Shown: one piece after another, positions 7,450 through 15,897 of the stretch | Layout of the letters: each line of letters opens with the position of its first letter | Numbering within the stretch: the stretch's first letter is position 1 | From: a virus | Direction: 5' to 3' (one strand) | DNA: 64,000 nt | IMG/VR virus record: IMGVR_UViG_3300043411_001575 | Span: 62,001 to 126,000 of that record | Position numbers and translations under genes: made by a program | The notes under the pieces: model-generated | Database searches by the model: none | What the model saw: only the letters and a program-made list of their open reading frames with translations | What the model was told of the DNA's origin: nothing

Positions 7450-8202
7450 ATGGAGCAGTTTAAATTAAAATTAGAAAGACCAATTTGCTTTTATGATTTG
7501 GAAACCACAGGAATTAAACCGAGTGATAGAATAGTTTCTATAACGGTACTTAAAGTTTTTCCAAGCGGTGAAAAAGAAGTAAAATCTGCATTAGTTAATC
7601 CTGAGATGCCAATTCCGAAAGAAGCTAGTGATGTACATGGGATTCATGATGCAGACGTGGCAGATAAACCTACGTTTTCGAAAATATCAAAAAACTTAAA
7701 TAAGTTTATTGAAGGATGTGATATTGGAGGTTTCAATAACCGACAATTTGATGATATTATTCTTTGTGAAGAATTTGGTAGAGCTAATATTGTTTTTCCT
7801 GCTGTAGATGTGAGAAGTGTTGATGCTTGTACCATATTTAAAAAAATGGAACAAAGAACTCTTACCGCTGCTTACAAATTTTACTGTGATAAAACACTTG
7901 AAGATGCTCATAGTAGTGAAGCAGATACATTAGCTACATACGAAGTGTTCTTAGCTCAATTACAAAAGTATGAAGAGCTACAAGGTAAAACTATTGATGA
8001 AATTTCTAACTTCTGCAAACTTGATAATAGAGTTGATTTAGCAGGTAAAATAATCAAAAATGAAAATGGAGATTACCTGTATAACTTTGGGAAACACCAA
8101 AACCAAAAAGTTTTAGAAAATACTAGTTATGCAAATTGGATGCTAGACAACGACTTTTCAGGGAACACAAAAGCAGTTTTAAGAATGATTTTAAATAAAT
8201 AA
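7450..8202 (+). CDS. DnaQ-like 3'-5' exonuclease (ExoX-type)
   Basis: The DEDDh exonuclease motifs are present: FYDLETTG near residue 15 (ExoI, D and E), GFNNRQFDD (ExoII), and HSSEADTLATYEVF (ExoIII, H-x(4)-D). A C-terminal module FGKHQNQKVLENTSYANWML matches the extension found in exonuclease X-like proteins. The enzyme would remove 3' nucleotides during replication or degrade DNA. At 250 aa it is of usual length. Confidence 0.88.
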   Translation: MEQFKLKLERPICFYDLETTGIKPSDRIVSITVLKVFPSGEKEVKSALVNPEMPIPKEASDVHGIHDADVADKPTFSKISKNLNKFIEGCDIGGFNNRQFDDIILCEEFGRANIVFPAVDVRSVDACTIFKKMEQRTLTAAYKFYCDKTLEDAHSSEADTLATYEVFLAQLQKYEELQGKTIDEISNFCKLDNRVDLAGKIIKNENGDYLYNFGKHQNQKVLENTSYANWMLDNDFSGNTKAVLRMILNK

Positions 8203-8205
8203 AAA

Positions 8206-8547
8206 ATGACAAAAACAAAAATTATAGCACTCCTTGACGAAAGAGATGCTTTATACAAAAAAGATAGTAATAGTAAACGAGTAGATGAAATACAAAAAGA
8301 AATTTCAAATGCTATTAAAAAGAATTTCGATAAATATGAAGTTGATTTCATTTTGGAAACGTGGACACGATTTGGTTCAGCCCCTTGTTTGATTTACGAT
8401 GACAATGGGATGTTTGCTGTTACAGGAGAGGGATACCAACCAATAGTGACAGGTAAAGAAAGAATTGAAGGTAATTTTACTGTTTTTGTAGAAAAAAAGC
8501 AATGGAAGAAAACAATAAGACAAGCACTTAAACACTTTATAAATTAA
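8206..8547 (+). CDS. Unknown 113-aa protein
   Basis: Starts 3 nt after the exonuclease stop, so it is probably co-translated with it. It has an N-terminal helical half and a beta-rich half (FILETWTRFGSAPCLIYDD, GNFTVFVEKKQW). No family is recognised. Confidence 0.68.
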   Translation: MTKTKIIALLDERDALYKKDSNSKRVDEIQKEISNAIKKNFDKYEVDFILETWTRFGSAPCLIYDDNGMFAVTGEGYQPIVTGKERIEGNFTVFVEKKQWKKTIRQALKHFIN

Positions 8548-8557
8548 AAACAGAAAA

Positions 8558-9526
8558 ATGGAGAAAATAGATTTTACAAAAGAAGAGAGAACGATTATTG
8601 CTGATTTCATTCATGCAGTTAGTTCTGACACGTTAATTAAAACAGAAGCAATTGACTTAATCAATATTTTACATGCTCATGATTTAATTGAAGATAAATC
8701 AGATTTAGTTAAAAAAGTTGAAGCTCAAGATGATGGTATTGTTTCTGAATTAAAAACAATATTAACTACAAAGGTATCTAGCGAACAGGGTGGAGCTATT
8801 ATGGATGAATACTATGGTAGAGAGCCAAGACCTAATCAGGAAGAGTCTAAAGAAAAAGAACCTAAAAAACCACAACACTATAATTGGGGAGTGGGAAAAG
8901 AAGCGAACTCAAAAGCATGGAGAGACGTTAAAGTTCGTGGCGAAGATTACGAGTTGATTCATGGTGAGTTTCCGCACTCAAGACAGGATAATAATACTTA
9001 CGCAAGGAGCAAGGAAAATCCTGAAGAAATTTATGAATTTGATGGGCATAGACTTCCTTTTAAAATTGAAATAGAAGAAAGTAATTATATCAAACGCTCT
9101 GACCTAAGTGGAAATGAAATCAGAAAAGCTTGTAAAGGAAAATTATTTTTAAATGGAGTTCAAATTTATGAGTGTGGCGGACGTACATATGAATATACAT
9201 TCAAAAATATCGATAGATTCATTAATAGTATGGAAGAACAATGGTCTTGGTTTCCAAATAATTTGAATGAATACTTGGGTAAGTTAATTAAATATGAAGG
9301 TCAAATTTTTAAGATAGAAAGTTTCGTTGTCTCTCAAGCCTGTATGATTCTAGTTACTCCTGATGGAAAAGAAAGACAACCATTCGCTTCAGAAGTAGAA
9401 GATTTAGAAAATGGTAATTTTGACGGAGTAGATACATTGAAAGTGGAGATTAATAGCCCACATATTTGGTGGTTTTTAACCGAAAAAGAACTTGCGCAGT
9501 TTGAAGTTGGAGAGAAAGCGAATTAA
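8558..9526 (+). CDS. Unknown 322-aa protein
   Basis: Two-part protein. An acidic helical N-terminus of about 100 residues ends in a Lys/Glu/Pro linker (REPRPNQEESKEKEPKKPQ). It is followed by a mixed globular part with several Trp residues (EEQWSWFPNNL, IWWFLTEKEL). No catalytic motif is recognised. A structural or DNA-metabolism accessory role is possible, but the sequence does not decide. Confidence 0.65.
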   Translation: MEKIDFTKEERTIIADFIHAVSSDTLIKTEAIDLINILHAHDLIEDKSDLVKKVEAQDDGIVSELKTILTTKVSSEQGGAIMDEYYGREPRPNQEESKEKEPKKPQHYNWGVGKEANSKAWRDVKVRGEDYELIHGEFPHSRQDNNTYARSKENPEEIYEFDGHRLPFKIEIEESNYIKRSDLSGNEIRKACKGKLFLNGVQIYECGGRTYEYTFKNIDRFINSMEEQWSWFPNNLNEYLGKLIKYEGQIFKIESFVVSQACMILVTPDGKERQPFASEVEDLENGNFDGVDTLKVEINSPHIWWFLTEKELAQFEVGEKAN

Positions 9527-9598
9527 TTATGTTTTGTAAAAAATAATCACTAAATTTAATGATGTTTTTTTCATTTTTATAATCTTAAAAAAATAAAC

Positions 9599-10045
9599 AT
9601 GTTATCTAAAATATTTAAGTCAGAAAAGTCCAAAGAAGATATAGTTCAAGAACATTATATCAACAAGATAAAGACTATCACAGAGCATTACAATGGGGTT
9701 AGAATAAATGAGACTCTAGTTGGTAAAATAAGTGTCATGAAAAAGATGAGTGATATATTTGAAAGTAACAAAGATTACTTAATGATTTCAAAATCTCTTC
9801 CAAGACCTAAAATATACACAACAGATGAGAATGGTGTTAAAAAGGAATTCTTTTTTAATAACCCATCTGAATGGCTAATTTATATCCATAAGGAGTACAA
9901 AGATGTTATTGAAAAGTTAAAAAAATATGAAGACGAAGAAAAAGAAAGGTATGAATATCTAAAAAACAAAATGAACGAAGATGCACTAGGAAAAAAACGT
10001 GAGTTTTTAATGGAATATGGTCTTTTACCTAAAAATACAAATTAG
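9599..10045 (+). CDS. Unknown 148-aa protein
   Basis: Highly charged, mostly helical protein with a Lys/Glu-rich C-terminal half (KLKKYEDEEKERYEYLKNK). It is separated from the preceding gene by 72 nt of A/T-rich sequence in which no clear promoter is seen. No family is recognised. Confidence 0.65.
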   Translation: MLSKIFKSEKSKEDIVQEHYINKIKTITEHYNGVRINETLVGKISVMKKMSDIFESNKDYLMISKSLPRPKIYTTDENGVKKEFFFNNPSEWLIYIHKEYKDVIEKLKKYEDEEKERYEYLKNKMNEDALGKKREFLMEYGLLPKNTN

Positions 10046-10078
10046 AAATTATTATTAAAAAGCAATAAAAAAATAATT

Positions 10079-11056
10079 ATGAATAACGCTACAAAGATTG
10101 AAATAATCATGGATAAGCTTTCGAAAGAAAGACAAAACCACATTAACGCCTTAATAGAGGGAGCTATTAACAAAATTAAAAATAATTCTAATCAAAATAC
10201 GACTTATAATTTAGAAATAACAGAACGATTTGATAAAGAAGAACCTTTTCAATTTGTTTGGTTATCACTAAGTTTTTCAATTCAAAATTTGGGGTTTGCA
10301 ATACCTACTCCTAATGGAATGGCTAATGCAATAGGTACTAATTTAGTAATAACAGATATTGAAATATATCCTCAATCAGATATTGATGGATGGCTAGACC
10401 ACGTTAAAAGAATTAAAGAACAAGAAGCAACTAATCTACTGAAAGAAGCTGAAGTTAAAAATAACGCTTCTAATAATAAAAACATAGATAACAAAGTAGA
10501 AGTTGACACGGATGACGAAGATGATAGAATGGATGAACAAAAAGCTGTTGAAGAATTAGAATGGCTATTCACTCCTCTTTTTTCTTCTCCATTCCCTAAA
10601 GAATATTCTACTGACGAATACATTAAAATATTCCAAAGATATTCCTCTATTTTTGCTAATAGAATTATAAGTGGATTCATAAATATTCAAGACGAACCAA
10701 TTCAATCGATAAAAAATAAAATTGATGAAGCCTTAATTATGCTCACTTCTGAATTCGACAAATGCGACTTTACTAAATTCAGTAAAGAACAATTAGAGCA
10801 ATTAGGTTTTGTTAATTGGAGAAATAAAACTTTAATGATTCCTATTTGGGCTTATCCAATAATTCTAAAAAACAATAATGGTTTAATTGTAATAGATGTG
10901 CAAGGAGAAGAATGGGTAATTGGTAAGGAATATATTTTCACTGAAGACAAGAATGGAGCTATGATGGTGGGAATTCCTTTCAAAAAAGTTAAATCAGAAG
11001 TTTTTGATTCTACAATTGATACTTACGAAATTATCGCTGAATATAAAAGGAATTAA
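10079..11056 (+). CDS. Unknown 325-aa protein with acidic linker
   Basis: An N-terminal beta-rich domain (YNLEITERFDKEEPFQFVWL) and a C-terminal domain (VNWRNKTLMIPIWAYPIIL) are joined by an Asn/Asp/Glu-rich linker (VDTDDEDDRMDEQ) at about residues 125-158. No family is recognised. Confidence 0.65.
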   Translation: MNNATKIEIIMDKLSKERQNHINALIEGAINKIKNNSNQNTTYNLEITERFDKEEPFQFVWLSLSFSIQNLGFAIPTPNGMANAIGTNLVITDIEIYPQSDIDGWLDHVKRIKEQEATNLLKEAEVKNNASNNKNIDNKVEVDTDDEDDRMDEQKAVEELEWLFTPLFSSPFPKEYSTDEYIKIFQRYSSIFANRIISGFINIQDEPIQSIKNKIDEALIMLTSEFDKCDFTKFSKEQLEQLGFVNWRNKTLMIPIWAYPIILKNNNGLIVIDVQGEEWVIGKEYIFTEDKNGAMMVGIPFKKVKSEVFDSTIDTYEIIAEYKRN

Positions 11057-11093
11057 TTTAATTGTTAAAATTATACTTATTATTGATATTAAT

Positions 11094-11136
11094 CTCAATT
11101 TTATTGTTATATTTGTAGTTCAAAATACGGTCAAAT
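11094..11136 (+). promoter_or_regulatory. Promoter with CGGTCAAAT element
   Basis: TATATTTG at 11108-11115, then 12 nt, then CGGTCAAAT at 11128-11136 directly before ATG 11138. The 12-mer ATACGGTCAAAT also occurs on the strand opposite the candidate small RNA at 3077-3088. Confidence 0.68.
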
Positions 11137-11137
11137 T

Positions 11138-11599
11138 ATGCAGGGTGAAATAGAAGATTCTGAAAAAGAAAGAGGAATTACGATTACAACTAAGGAAAAG
11201 CAGTACGCATTAGAGAAAGCCGCTAAAAATTACGCTAAGGAATTGATTCAAAGTGGTGCAATTAAAAGCTTTGATTCATCTTGGATGGAGTCCGTTTTCA
11301 TGTATGTTGTAAAATCAGATGCCTCCAAAGAATACCATTCTAAACCTAAAATTGAAAATCCATCAGGAACAGAAAGACTGAAGGTAGCATACAGATATTT
11401 AAACAAGTTTATTATTGAAAATGATTTAGATGGAGCTATTGAGTTTTTAAAAGTATTTATGTTTCCTGAGTATGATTTTGGTGTATTAAGAATGCTTTTA
11501 GATTGTATAGGTAAGGTTGCTGATGAAGAAAAAATAATTCCGATTAGAAAAGAATTAATAAAATTGTGTGAACAAAAATTAGGTGAAAAATTATACTAA
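11138..11599 (+). CDS. Unknown 153-aa protein, upstream of ParB-like gene
   Basis: Helical protein that begins a new transcription unit leading into the ParB-like gene. The C-terminal half is repeat-like (LLDCIGKVADEEKIIPIRKELIKLCE). No family is recognised. Shared promoter and 9-nt spacing suggest a link to the ParB-like protein. Confidence 0.68.
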   Translation: MQGEIEDSEKERGITITTKEKQYALEKAAKNYAKELIQSGAIKSFDSSWMESVFMYVVKSDASKEYHSKPKIENPSGTERLKVAYRYLNKFIIENDLDGAIEFLKVFMFPEYDFGVLRMLLDCIGKVADEEKIIPIRKELIKLCEQKLGEKLY

Positions 11600-11608
11600 A
11601 AAAACAAT

Positions 11609-12484
11609 ATGAGCCAAGAAGGATTACAAGAACAAAAAATAATTTTAGTACCTGTTACTGAAGTTAGAGAGATTGAAGATACAATCGAAATTGATGGTAA
11701 AGAATTCTCCAAGAACGTTAGAACTGATATGGGGGATATTCCATTGTTAGCAAAACAAATCCAAGAGAATGGAGTTTTAATGCCTTGTAAGGGTTTAAAA
11801 AAGGACGGGATAGTTTATCTTACTGATGGACACAGAAGATTTCAAGCTTGTAGTCTGATATTAGAAGAAACAGGTGATGTTACTTTTATGCCATTCATAT
11901 TAGAAAATGGAATTACAGAAGAAAAAAGAATTATGGAAATGATTCTTTGTAACGAAGGTAAGCCTCTTAATCCTGTTGAACAAGCAGAAGCCGTATTCAG
12001 ATTAGTAGATTGCGGAATGAATGAAGAAGAAATTAGAAATAAGACAGGTTTTAGTCACACATACATGTCTAACCTGAAAATGCTATACAATGCTCCTACC
12101 AAAATAAAAAATATGGTTAGAGACAATGTTATAACAGGAACACTTGCAATGGATGTCATGAGAAAAGAAAAAAACTATGATAAAGCCATCGAAACAATAG
12201 AGCAAACAATAGCTTTCAAAAAAGCAAATTCATCAGGGACATCAGAAGCACCTAAAATTACACTAAGGGATATTGGAAAGGCAAAAGACAAAGTTAATTC
12301 CTTCTCCGCTGTAAAAAAAGCTTACAGGCACTACGAAAAAGAAGGTCTCGTTATTCGTCAAGATAAACTAGAACTATTCACATTCATATCTAGTTTAATT
12401 GAAGGAGATTATTCTTATGATGAATTAATGGCTATCCTGTATGAACCAAAAATAAAAATTGACGGAAGAAGAAAGACTAACTAA
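11609..12484 (+). CDS. ParB/KorB-like nuclease-domain protein
   Basis: The N-terminal half fits the ParB N domain, with IPLLAKQIQENGVLMPCKGL and the signature TDGHRRFQACS at about residues 72-82. An HTH segment follows (GMNEEEIRNKTGFSHTYMSN, about 145-165), like the DNA-binding part of KorB and RepB. ParB proteins bind centromere-like sites using CTP. Lone phage copies are often regulators. No ParA is in the window. Confidence 0.82.
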   Translation: MSQEGLQEQKIILVPVTEVREIEDTIEIDGKEFSKNVRTDMGDIPLLAKQIQENGVLMPCKGLKKDGIVYLTDGHRRFQACSLILEETGDVTFMPFILENGITEEKRIMEMILCNEGKPLNPVEQAEAVFRLVDCGMNEEEIRNKTGFSHTYMSNLKMLYNAPTKIKNMVRDNVITGTLAMDVMRKEKNYDKAIETIEQTIAFKKANSSGTSEAPKITLRDIGKAKDKVNSFSAVKKAYRHYEKEGLVIRQDKLELFTFISSLIEGDYSYDELMAILYEPKIKIDGRRKTN

Positions 12485-12501
12485 AATTTTAAATAAACGT
12501 A

Positions 12502-12753
12502 ATGGCAGCAGCAGAAACAGAAAAAAAAGAAAATAATATTATTACATTATTTAATGTTGGAACTAAGTTTGGACATTTAACAAATGGAGTAATTAAACCA
12601 TATTATCAAGCAGAAGTTTTTAAACCTTTCACTCCTTCTGATATTCAAAATTTATCAGACAAAGGATTTGAAATCCAAATTAGACCTGCAACTAAACAGG
12701 AAATGAATTGGACTTACATGGAACTAGGAAAATATCACTTTAATAATTCATAA
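12502..12753 (+). CDS. Unknown 83-aa protein
   Basis: Small protein after the ParB-like gene, with VGTKFGHLTNGVIKPYYQAEVF in the centre. It appears single-domain and beta-rich. No family is recognised. Confidence 0.65.
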   Translation: MAAAETEKKENNIITLFNVGTKFGHLTNGVIKPYYQAEVFKPFTPSDIQNLSDKGFEIQIRPATKQEMNWTYMELGKYHFNNS

Positions 12754-12757
12754 AAAA

Positions 12758-12970
12758 ATGAACTCAAAAATAATAACAGCAGTTTTCAAAGGACAAAATG
12801 GTTCTTGTCGTTATAATACAAATAAAAGATACGCTTTAAAAGTATATCGTAATTCAATAAATGGTAACATACGAATAGAACTCGCAGGAAAAGATGATGG
12901 AATTGTAGAATATGGAGACATTACTAATTTTCTTAGCAATTGGGATAGTATTAGAGTAATGAATCAATAA
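12758..12970 (+). CDS. Unknown 70-aa protein
   Basis: Basic, beta-rich small protein (SCRYNTNKRYALKVYRN) starting 4 nt after the preceding stop. No family is recognised. Confidence 0.65.
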   Translation: MNSKIITAVFKGQNGSCRYNTNKRYALKVYRNSINGNIRIELAGKDDGIVEYGDITNFLSNWDSIRVMNQ

Positions 12971-12997
12971 TTAATTGTTTAACTAAAATAACGAAAA

Positions 12998-13369
12998 GTG
13001 GATTGGAGCAGAATATTTTACAACTACAAATTAGCATCTTACGAGATGTACATGTGGATAATTGGAAGCAAATCAGTTAATTACAAGTTTTTTACCGAAG
13101 AATTATTCAAAGAATCCTTGAAAGAAAAGGGATATTTTGAAAATGAAGAAAAAGCTTTGGAGTTTTTTGATGCTGCCTTCATTTGGTGTCATATAATGCC
13201 AATGGGAATCAGTAAGTTTAAATCTGTTGCAGAAAGCGAGTATAGACAGATTTTAAGCTCAGATTGGACATCAAGGAGGGAAACTAGCTTGAAGACGCTA
13301 GAAAGTGCTTTTGAACTCCTAGAAGAGCGAAAAATCAAAGAAACACAGTGGCACAATGTAACAAAGTAA
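12998..13369 (+). CDS. Unknown 123-aa protein, GTG start
   Basis: No ATG fits near the beginning, so the GTG at 12998 is used (VDWSRIFYNYKL). It is helical and aromatic-rich, with IWCHIMPMGISKF in the middle. No family is recognised. Confidence 0.62.
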   Translation: MDWSRIFYNYKLASYEMYMWIIGSKSVNYKFFTEELFKESLKEKGYFENEEKALEFFDAAFIWCHIMPMGISKFKSVAESEYRQILSSDWTSRRETSLKTLESAFELLEERKIKETQWHNVTK

Positions 13370-13424
13370 CATCAAAAACAGGTTAATAAAACAGAACAAT
13401 TTTTTAAACAAAAAACCAAAGTAA

Positions 13425-13442
13425 GGACTATATTTGTAGTCC
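13425..13442 (+). promoter_or_regulatory. Promoter -7 box inside an inverted repeat
   Basis: GGACTA-TATTTG-TAGTCC is a perfect 6-bp inverted repeat that brackets the TATATTTG box (13429-13436). It looks like an operator over the promoter of the following HTH gene. Confidence 0.6.
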
Positions 13443-13460
13443 CTACCTAAATTCAAACAA

Positions 13461-13763
13461 ATGGCAAAAAAAGTAACAGCAAAAAAAGCAAAGAAGACTG
13501 TTTCAGTAGAAACAGAAGTGAAAAAGAAAAAAGAGATTCAGGGGGTAACTAAATTCAAAATTTGGTGCATTAAACAGAATCTTACACAAAGACAAATTAG
13601 AAAAGATACTGAACTTTCAATCGGTACAATTCATTCTACTTGGTACAAAGGAACAGCTAATGCTAGTGTAGTTAAATTGCTATCATTAGTGTACAAAATA
13701 GATGAAAAAAAGGTTGAGAAGATGATTCAAACTTTTGACAACTCTAATCCAATTGAGGATTAA
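13461..13763 (+). CDS. XRE-like HTH protein with Lys-rich N-terminus
   Basis: The first 30 residues are Lys/Ala-rich (KKVTAKKAKKTV). From about residue 32 an XRE-type HTH is visible: FKIWCIKQNLTQRQIRKDTE, then SIGTIHSTWYKGTANASV. A DNA-binding repressor is likely, and the palindrome over its own promoter would fit autoregulation. The start codon lies 18 nt after that operator. Confidence 0.72.
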   Translation: MAKKVTAKKAKKTVSVETEVKKKKEIQGVTKFKIWCIKQNLTQRQIRKDTELSIGTIHSTWYKGTANASVVKLLSLVYKIDEKKVEKMIQTFDNSNPIED

Positions 13764-13786
13764 TATTATTGGATTGAGCATGTTCA

Positions 13787-14956
13787 ATGGCAAAGAAAAA
13801 AGGAAAAATACTACCGAAAAATAGTACGGATGATAATTCAAAAAAGTCAGCCAAAAAAAGTCCTATTTCTAAAAACGCCAAAGAGAAAACTAAATCTACT
13901 TCTTCAAGTAAAGTAAAAAAAAAACCGACAACTAAATCGGTAGGAAAATCCTCTAAAAAAAGTAAGGAAAAACCTAAAGTTGGCGGGTTTTCAAAAAACA
14001 ATTTCAATTTCATAAGGTCACTTCTTTGGAAAAACAATAGAAGTGACTTTATTTCTTATTTCGACCCTTCATTCATAAGGTTAGTACGAGAGATTTTCAA
14101 TGACTGCAAGGCAGCAGGTGTAAATTGTACTGAAGAAATAATACAAAAAAAGTATGAGCAGCTAAAGTCTGATGACAAAAGACCCAAACCATACATACTT
14201 CCTAAGTTCCAAAACCCAAATGTTTATTACGAAATAAAGGATGTTCCATTTGAAACATTATCACCATACCTATACGTAATAAGCCCAATGATAATTCCTT
14301 ATCCTCATGAATTTAGGATAACTGAGTATTTCAAAAAAACCATCCGTGATACCCCAACGGGGATAGTAGAATCAATCGAATCAAAAGGATACGACAAGTT
14401 CTTTGCTAAATGGGTTAATTGGTGTAATGCCTCTATGAGAAGCGAATACGGTAGCACTATAGGCTCTGAAGACTTAGACATCTATTTTAAAATGACAGAT
14501 GCAGAGTACAATGAATCCAAAAAAAGATGGGAAACATATATTTACACCTGTACTTCTATGGGGAAAGTATATGACTTTGGATTCAAACCTGAAGGAGAAT
14601 TAGAACGAGATGAAGAACCCGAATATAGACTTCCAACTGAATCTCAGGCATCAGAAAAACCAATTTCTGAAAAAGAAAAAAGCAAAATTAAGAGGATTAT
14701 CAAAAAACAAAAAATAAATGACTCCCTAAACTCTTGGAACAACTTCTTCTCATCAGTAAAAAAATCTTCCGAAAAAGAAGAAATGGAGAAATATGCCCAA
14801 GAACTATCCGATTTACAAAGCTTAAGAAAGGAACTAGAAAAGCTTATCCGTAAATATAAAAAAGAAAAAAACACTAAGAAATTAAAGCAAGTTAACAAGG
14901 AATACGACTTATTGACTGATAAATATTTAAAATTAGTTAAGAGGAAATTAAAATAA
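13787..14956 (+). CDS. Large protein with histone-like Lys-rich N-terminus
   Basis: 389 aa. The first about 65 residues are strongly Lys/Ser-rich and disordered-looking (KKSAKKSPISKNAKEK). A globular middle follows (about 70-270, with aromatic-rich IIPYPHEFRITEYFKKTI), and the C-terminal 120 residues form a Lys/Glu coiled coil (LRKELEKLIRKYKKEKN). Structural DNA-binding or virion protein are both possible. No family is recognised. Confidence 0.68.
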   Translation: MAKKKGKILPKNSTDDNSKKSAKKSPISKNAKEKTKSTSSSKVKKKPTTKSVGKSSKKSKEKPKVGGFSKNNFNFIRSLLWKNNRSDFISYFDPSFIRLVREIFNDCKAAGVNCTEEIIQKKYEQLKSDDKRPKPYILPKFQNPNVYYEIKDVPFETLSPYLYVISPMIIPYPHEFRITEYFKKTIRDTPTGIVESIESKGYDKFFAKWVNWCNASMRSEYGSTIGSEDLDIYFKMTDAEYNESKKRWETYIYTCTSMGKVYDFGFKPEGELERDEEPEYRLPTESQASEKPISEKEKSKIKRIIKKQKINDSLNSWNNFFSSVKKSSEKEEMEKYAQELSDLQSLRKELEKLIRKYKKEKNTKKLKQVNKEYDLLTDKYLKLVKRKLK

Positions 14957-15001
14957 TCATCCTGTTAGTAACTTTTATGTAATTAGTATTAAATTTGTTA
15001 T

Positions 15002-15009
15002 TATATTTG
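15002..15009 (+). promoter_or_regulatory. -7 box before the 69-aa gene
   Basis: TATATTTG followed closely by TGGTCAAG. It gives the last gene before the cassette array its own promoter. Confidence 0.55.
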
Positions 15010-15043
15010 CAATGGTCAAGTACTAATAATAAATTTTTTAACA

Positions 15044-15253
15044 ATGGAAAGCAAAATAGTTATTGAAATTACAAATGAATATGAGGCATCAAGACTTTTG
15101 AATCTCATAGAGGATGGTATGAAGATACTTAACAAACAAGGTCGTTCACAAAGAGGTATTGATGGATATACATATTCAGAATTACAAAAATGGCATGATA
15201 AGCTATCTAAATTTACAACTGTGAAATGCAATTTTGCAGATGGGGAAATCTAA
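15044..15253 (+). CDS. Unknown 69-aa protein at the array boundary
   Basis: Small helical protein (IVIEITNEYEASRLLNLIEDG) and the last non-cassette gene on the left. Its stop is about 105 bp before the first R'-type core. No family is recognised. Confidence 0.68.
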   Translation: MESKIVIEITNEYEASRLLNLIEDGMKILNKQGRSQRGIDGYTYSELQKWHDKLSKFTTVKCNFADGEI

Positions 15254-15364
15254 GCGATGGTAGGTAAATCGAAGCCGAAATTTGAATTTATTACAAATGT
15301 TTAATCAAGGCACTAATATTGAATTTTGCACGTCAGCCCCACTATTGCAAAACCGATGTTATAA
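15254..15364 (+). repeat. Left boundary of cassette array: half site ending GTTATAAGC
   Basis: The segment ends TTGCAAAACCGATGTTATAAGC, with the GTT core at 15358. It looks like the right arm of an attC (compare 38404-38419) but has no matching left arm. It could be an attI-type site or a deletion remnant. No ORF is seen in this stretch. Confidence 0.6.
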
Positions 15365-15383
15365 GCCGTTTTTATTTTAAATT

Positions 15384-15758
15384 ATGGAAGTTACATATTA
15401 TCAATTCTGTAAAACAATAGCTGATGATTTAAAAATTGAGTTAAATCAAAAGCATAAAACTAAATTAAGTCAATTTCCAATAAAAAATGGAAAAAGAAAA
15501 ATCAATTCTTTTCACGATGCTATAATTGTAGATTCTAATGGAAATGAATATCCATATATGCTGGGGCAAACAATTAGGAACGAAGAAAAATTAATTGATT
15601 TTGATTACATATACATTACACTACCAAAAGGATTAGAACAAATATTAAAAGAAACTGGAATTAATTTAAAGTCAGAAAAATGCAAAATTTGTGAAGGTGG
15701 TGGATGGTACAGTCAAGGAACAAGGTATTTTTATAAAGATATTTCTTGTGAAGTGTAG
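15384..15758 (+). CDS. Unknown 124-aa cassette protein
   Basis: First cassette gene. The middle is beta-rich (HDAIIVDSNGNEYPYMLGQT), and the C-terminal part carries CKICEGGGW, one half of a possible zinc site. No family is recognised. Confidence 0.68.
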   Translation: MEVTYYQFCKTIADDLKIELNQKHKTKLSQFPIKNGKRKINSFHDAIIVDSNGNEYPYMLGQTIRNEEKLIDFDYIYITLPKGLEQILKETGINLKSEKCKICEGGGWYSQGTRYFYKDISCEV

Positions 15759-15771
15759 TCGTTCTAAAATG

Positions 15772-15897
15772 GCTTATAACGTATGGTGCTATACTTAGTG
15801 CCGATTTATGAAAACGAATGTTAATTATTAAAAACAAAAAGATGTTAAAAAACGAAATAACCGAGAATGAGGCATTGAGTATAGCACGTGTTAGTGG
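15772..15897 (+). repeat. attC-like site 1
   Basis: Left arm TTATAACGTATGGTGCTATAC pairs with right arm GTATAGCACGTGTTA. The core GTT is at 15890. The next methyltransferase ORF starts inside this site. Confidence 0.85.
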
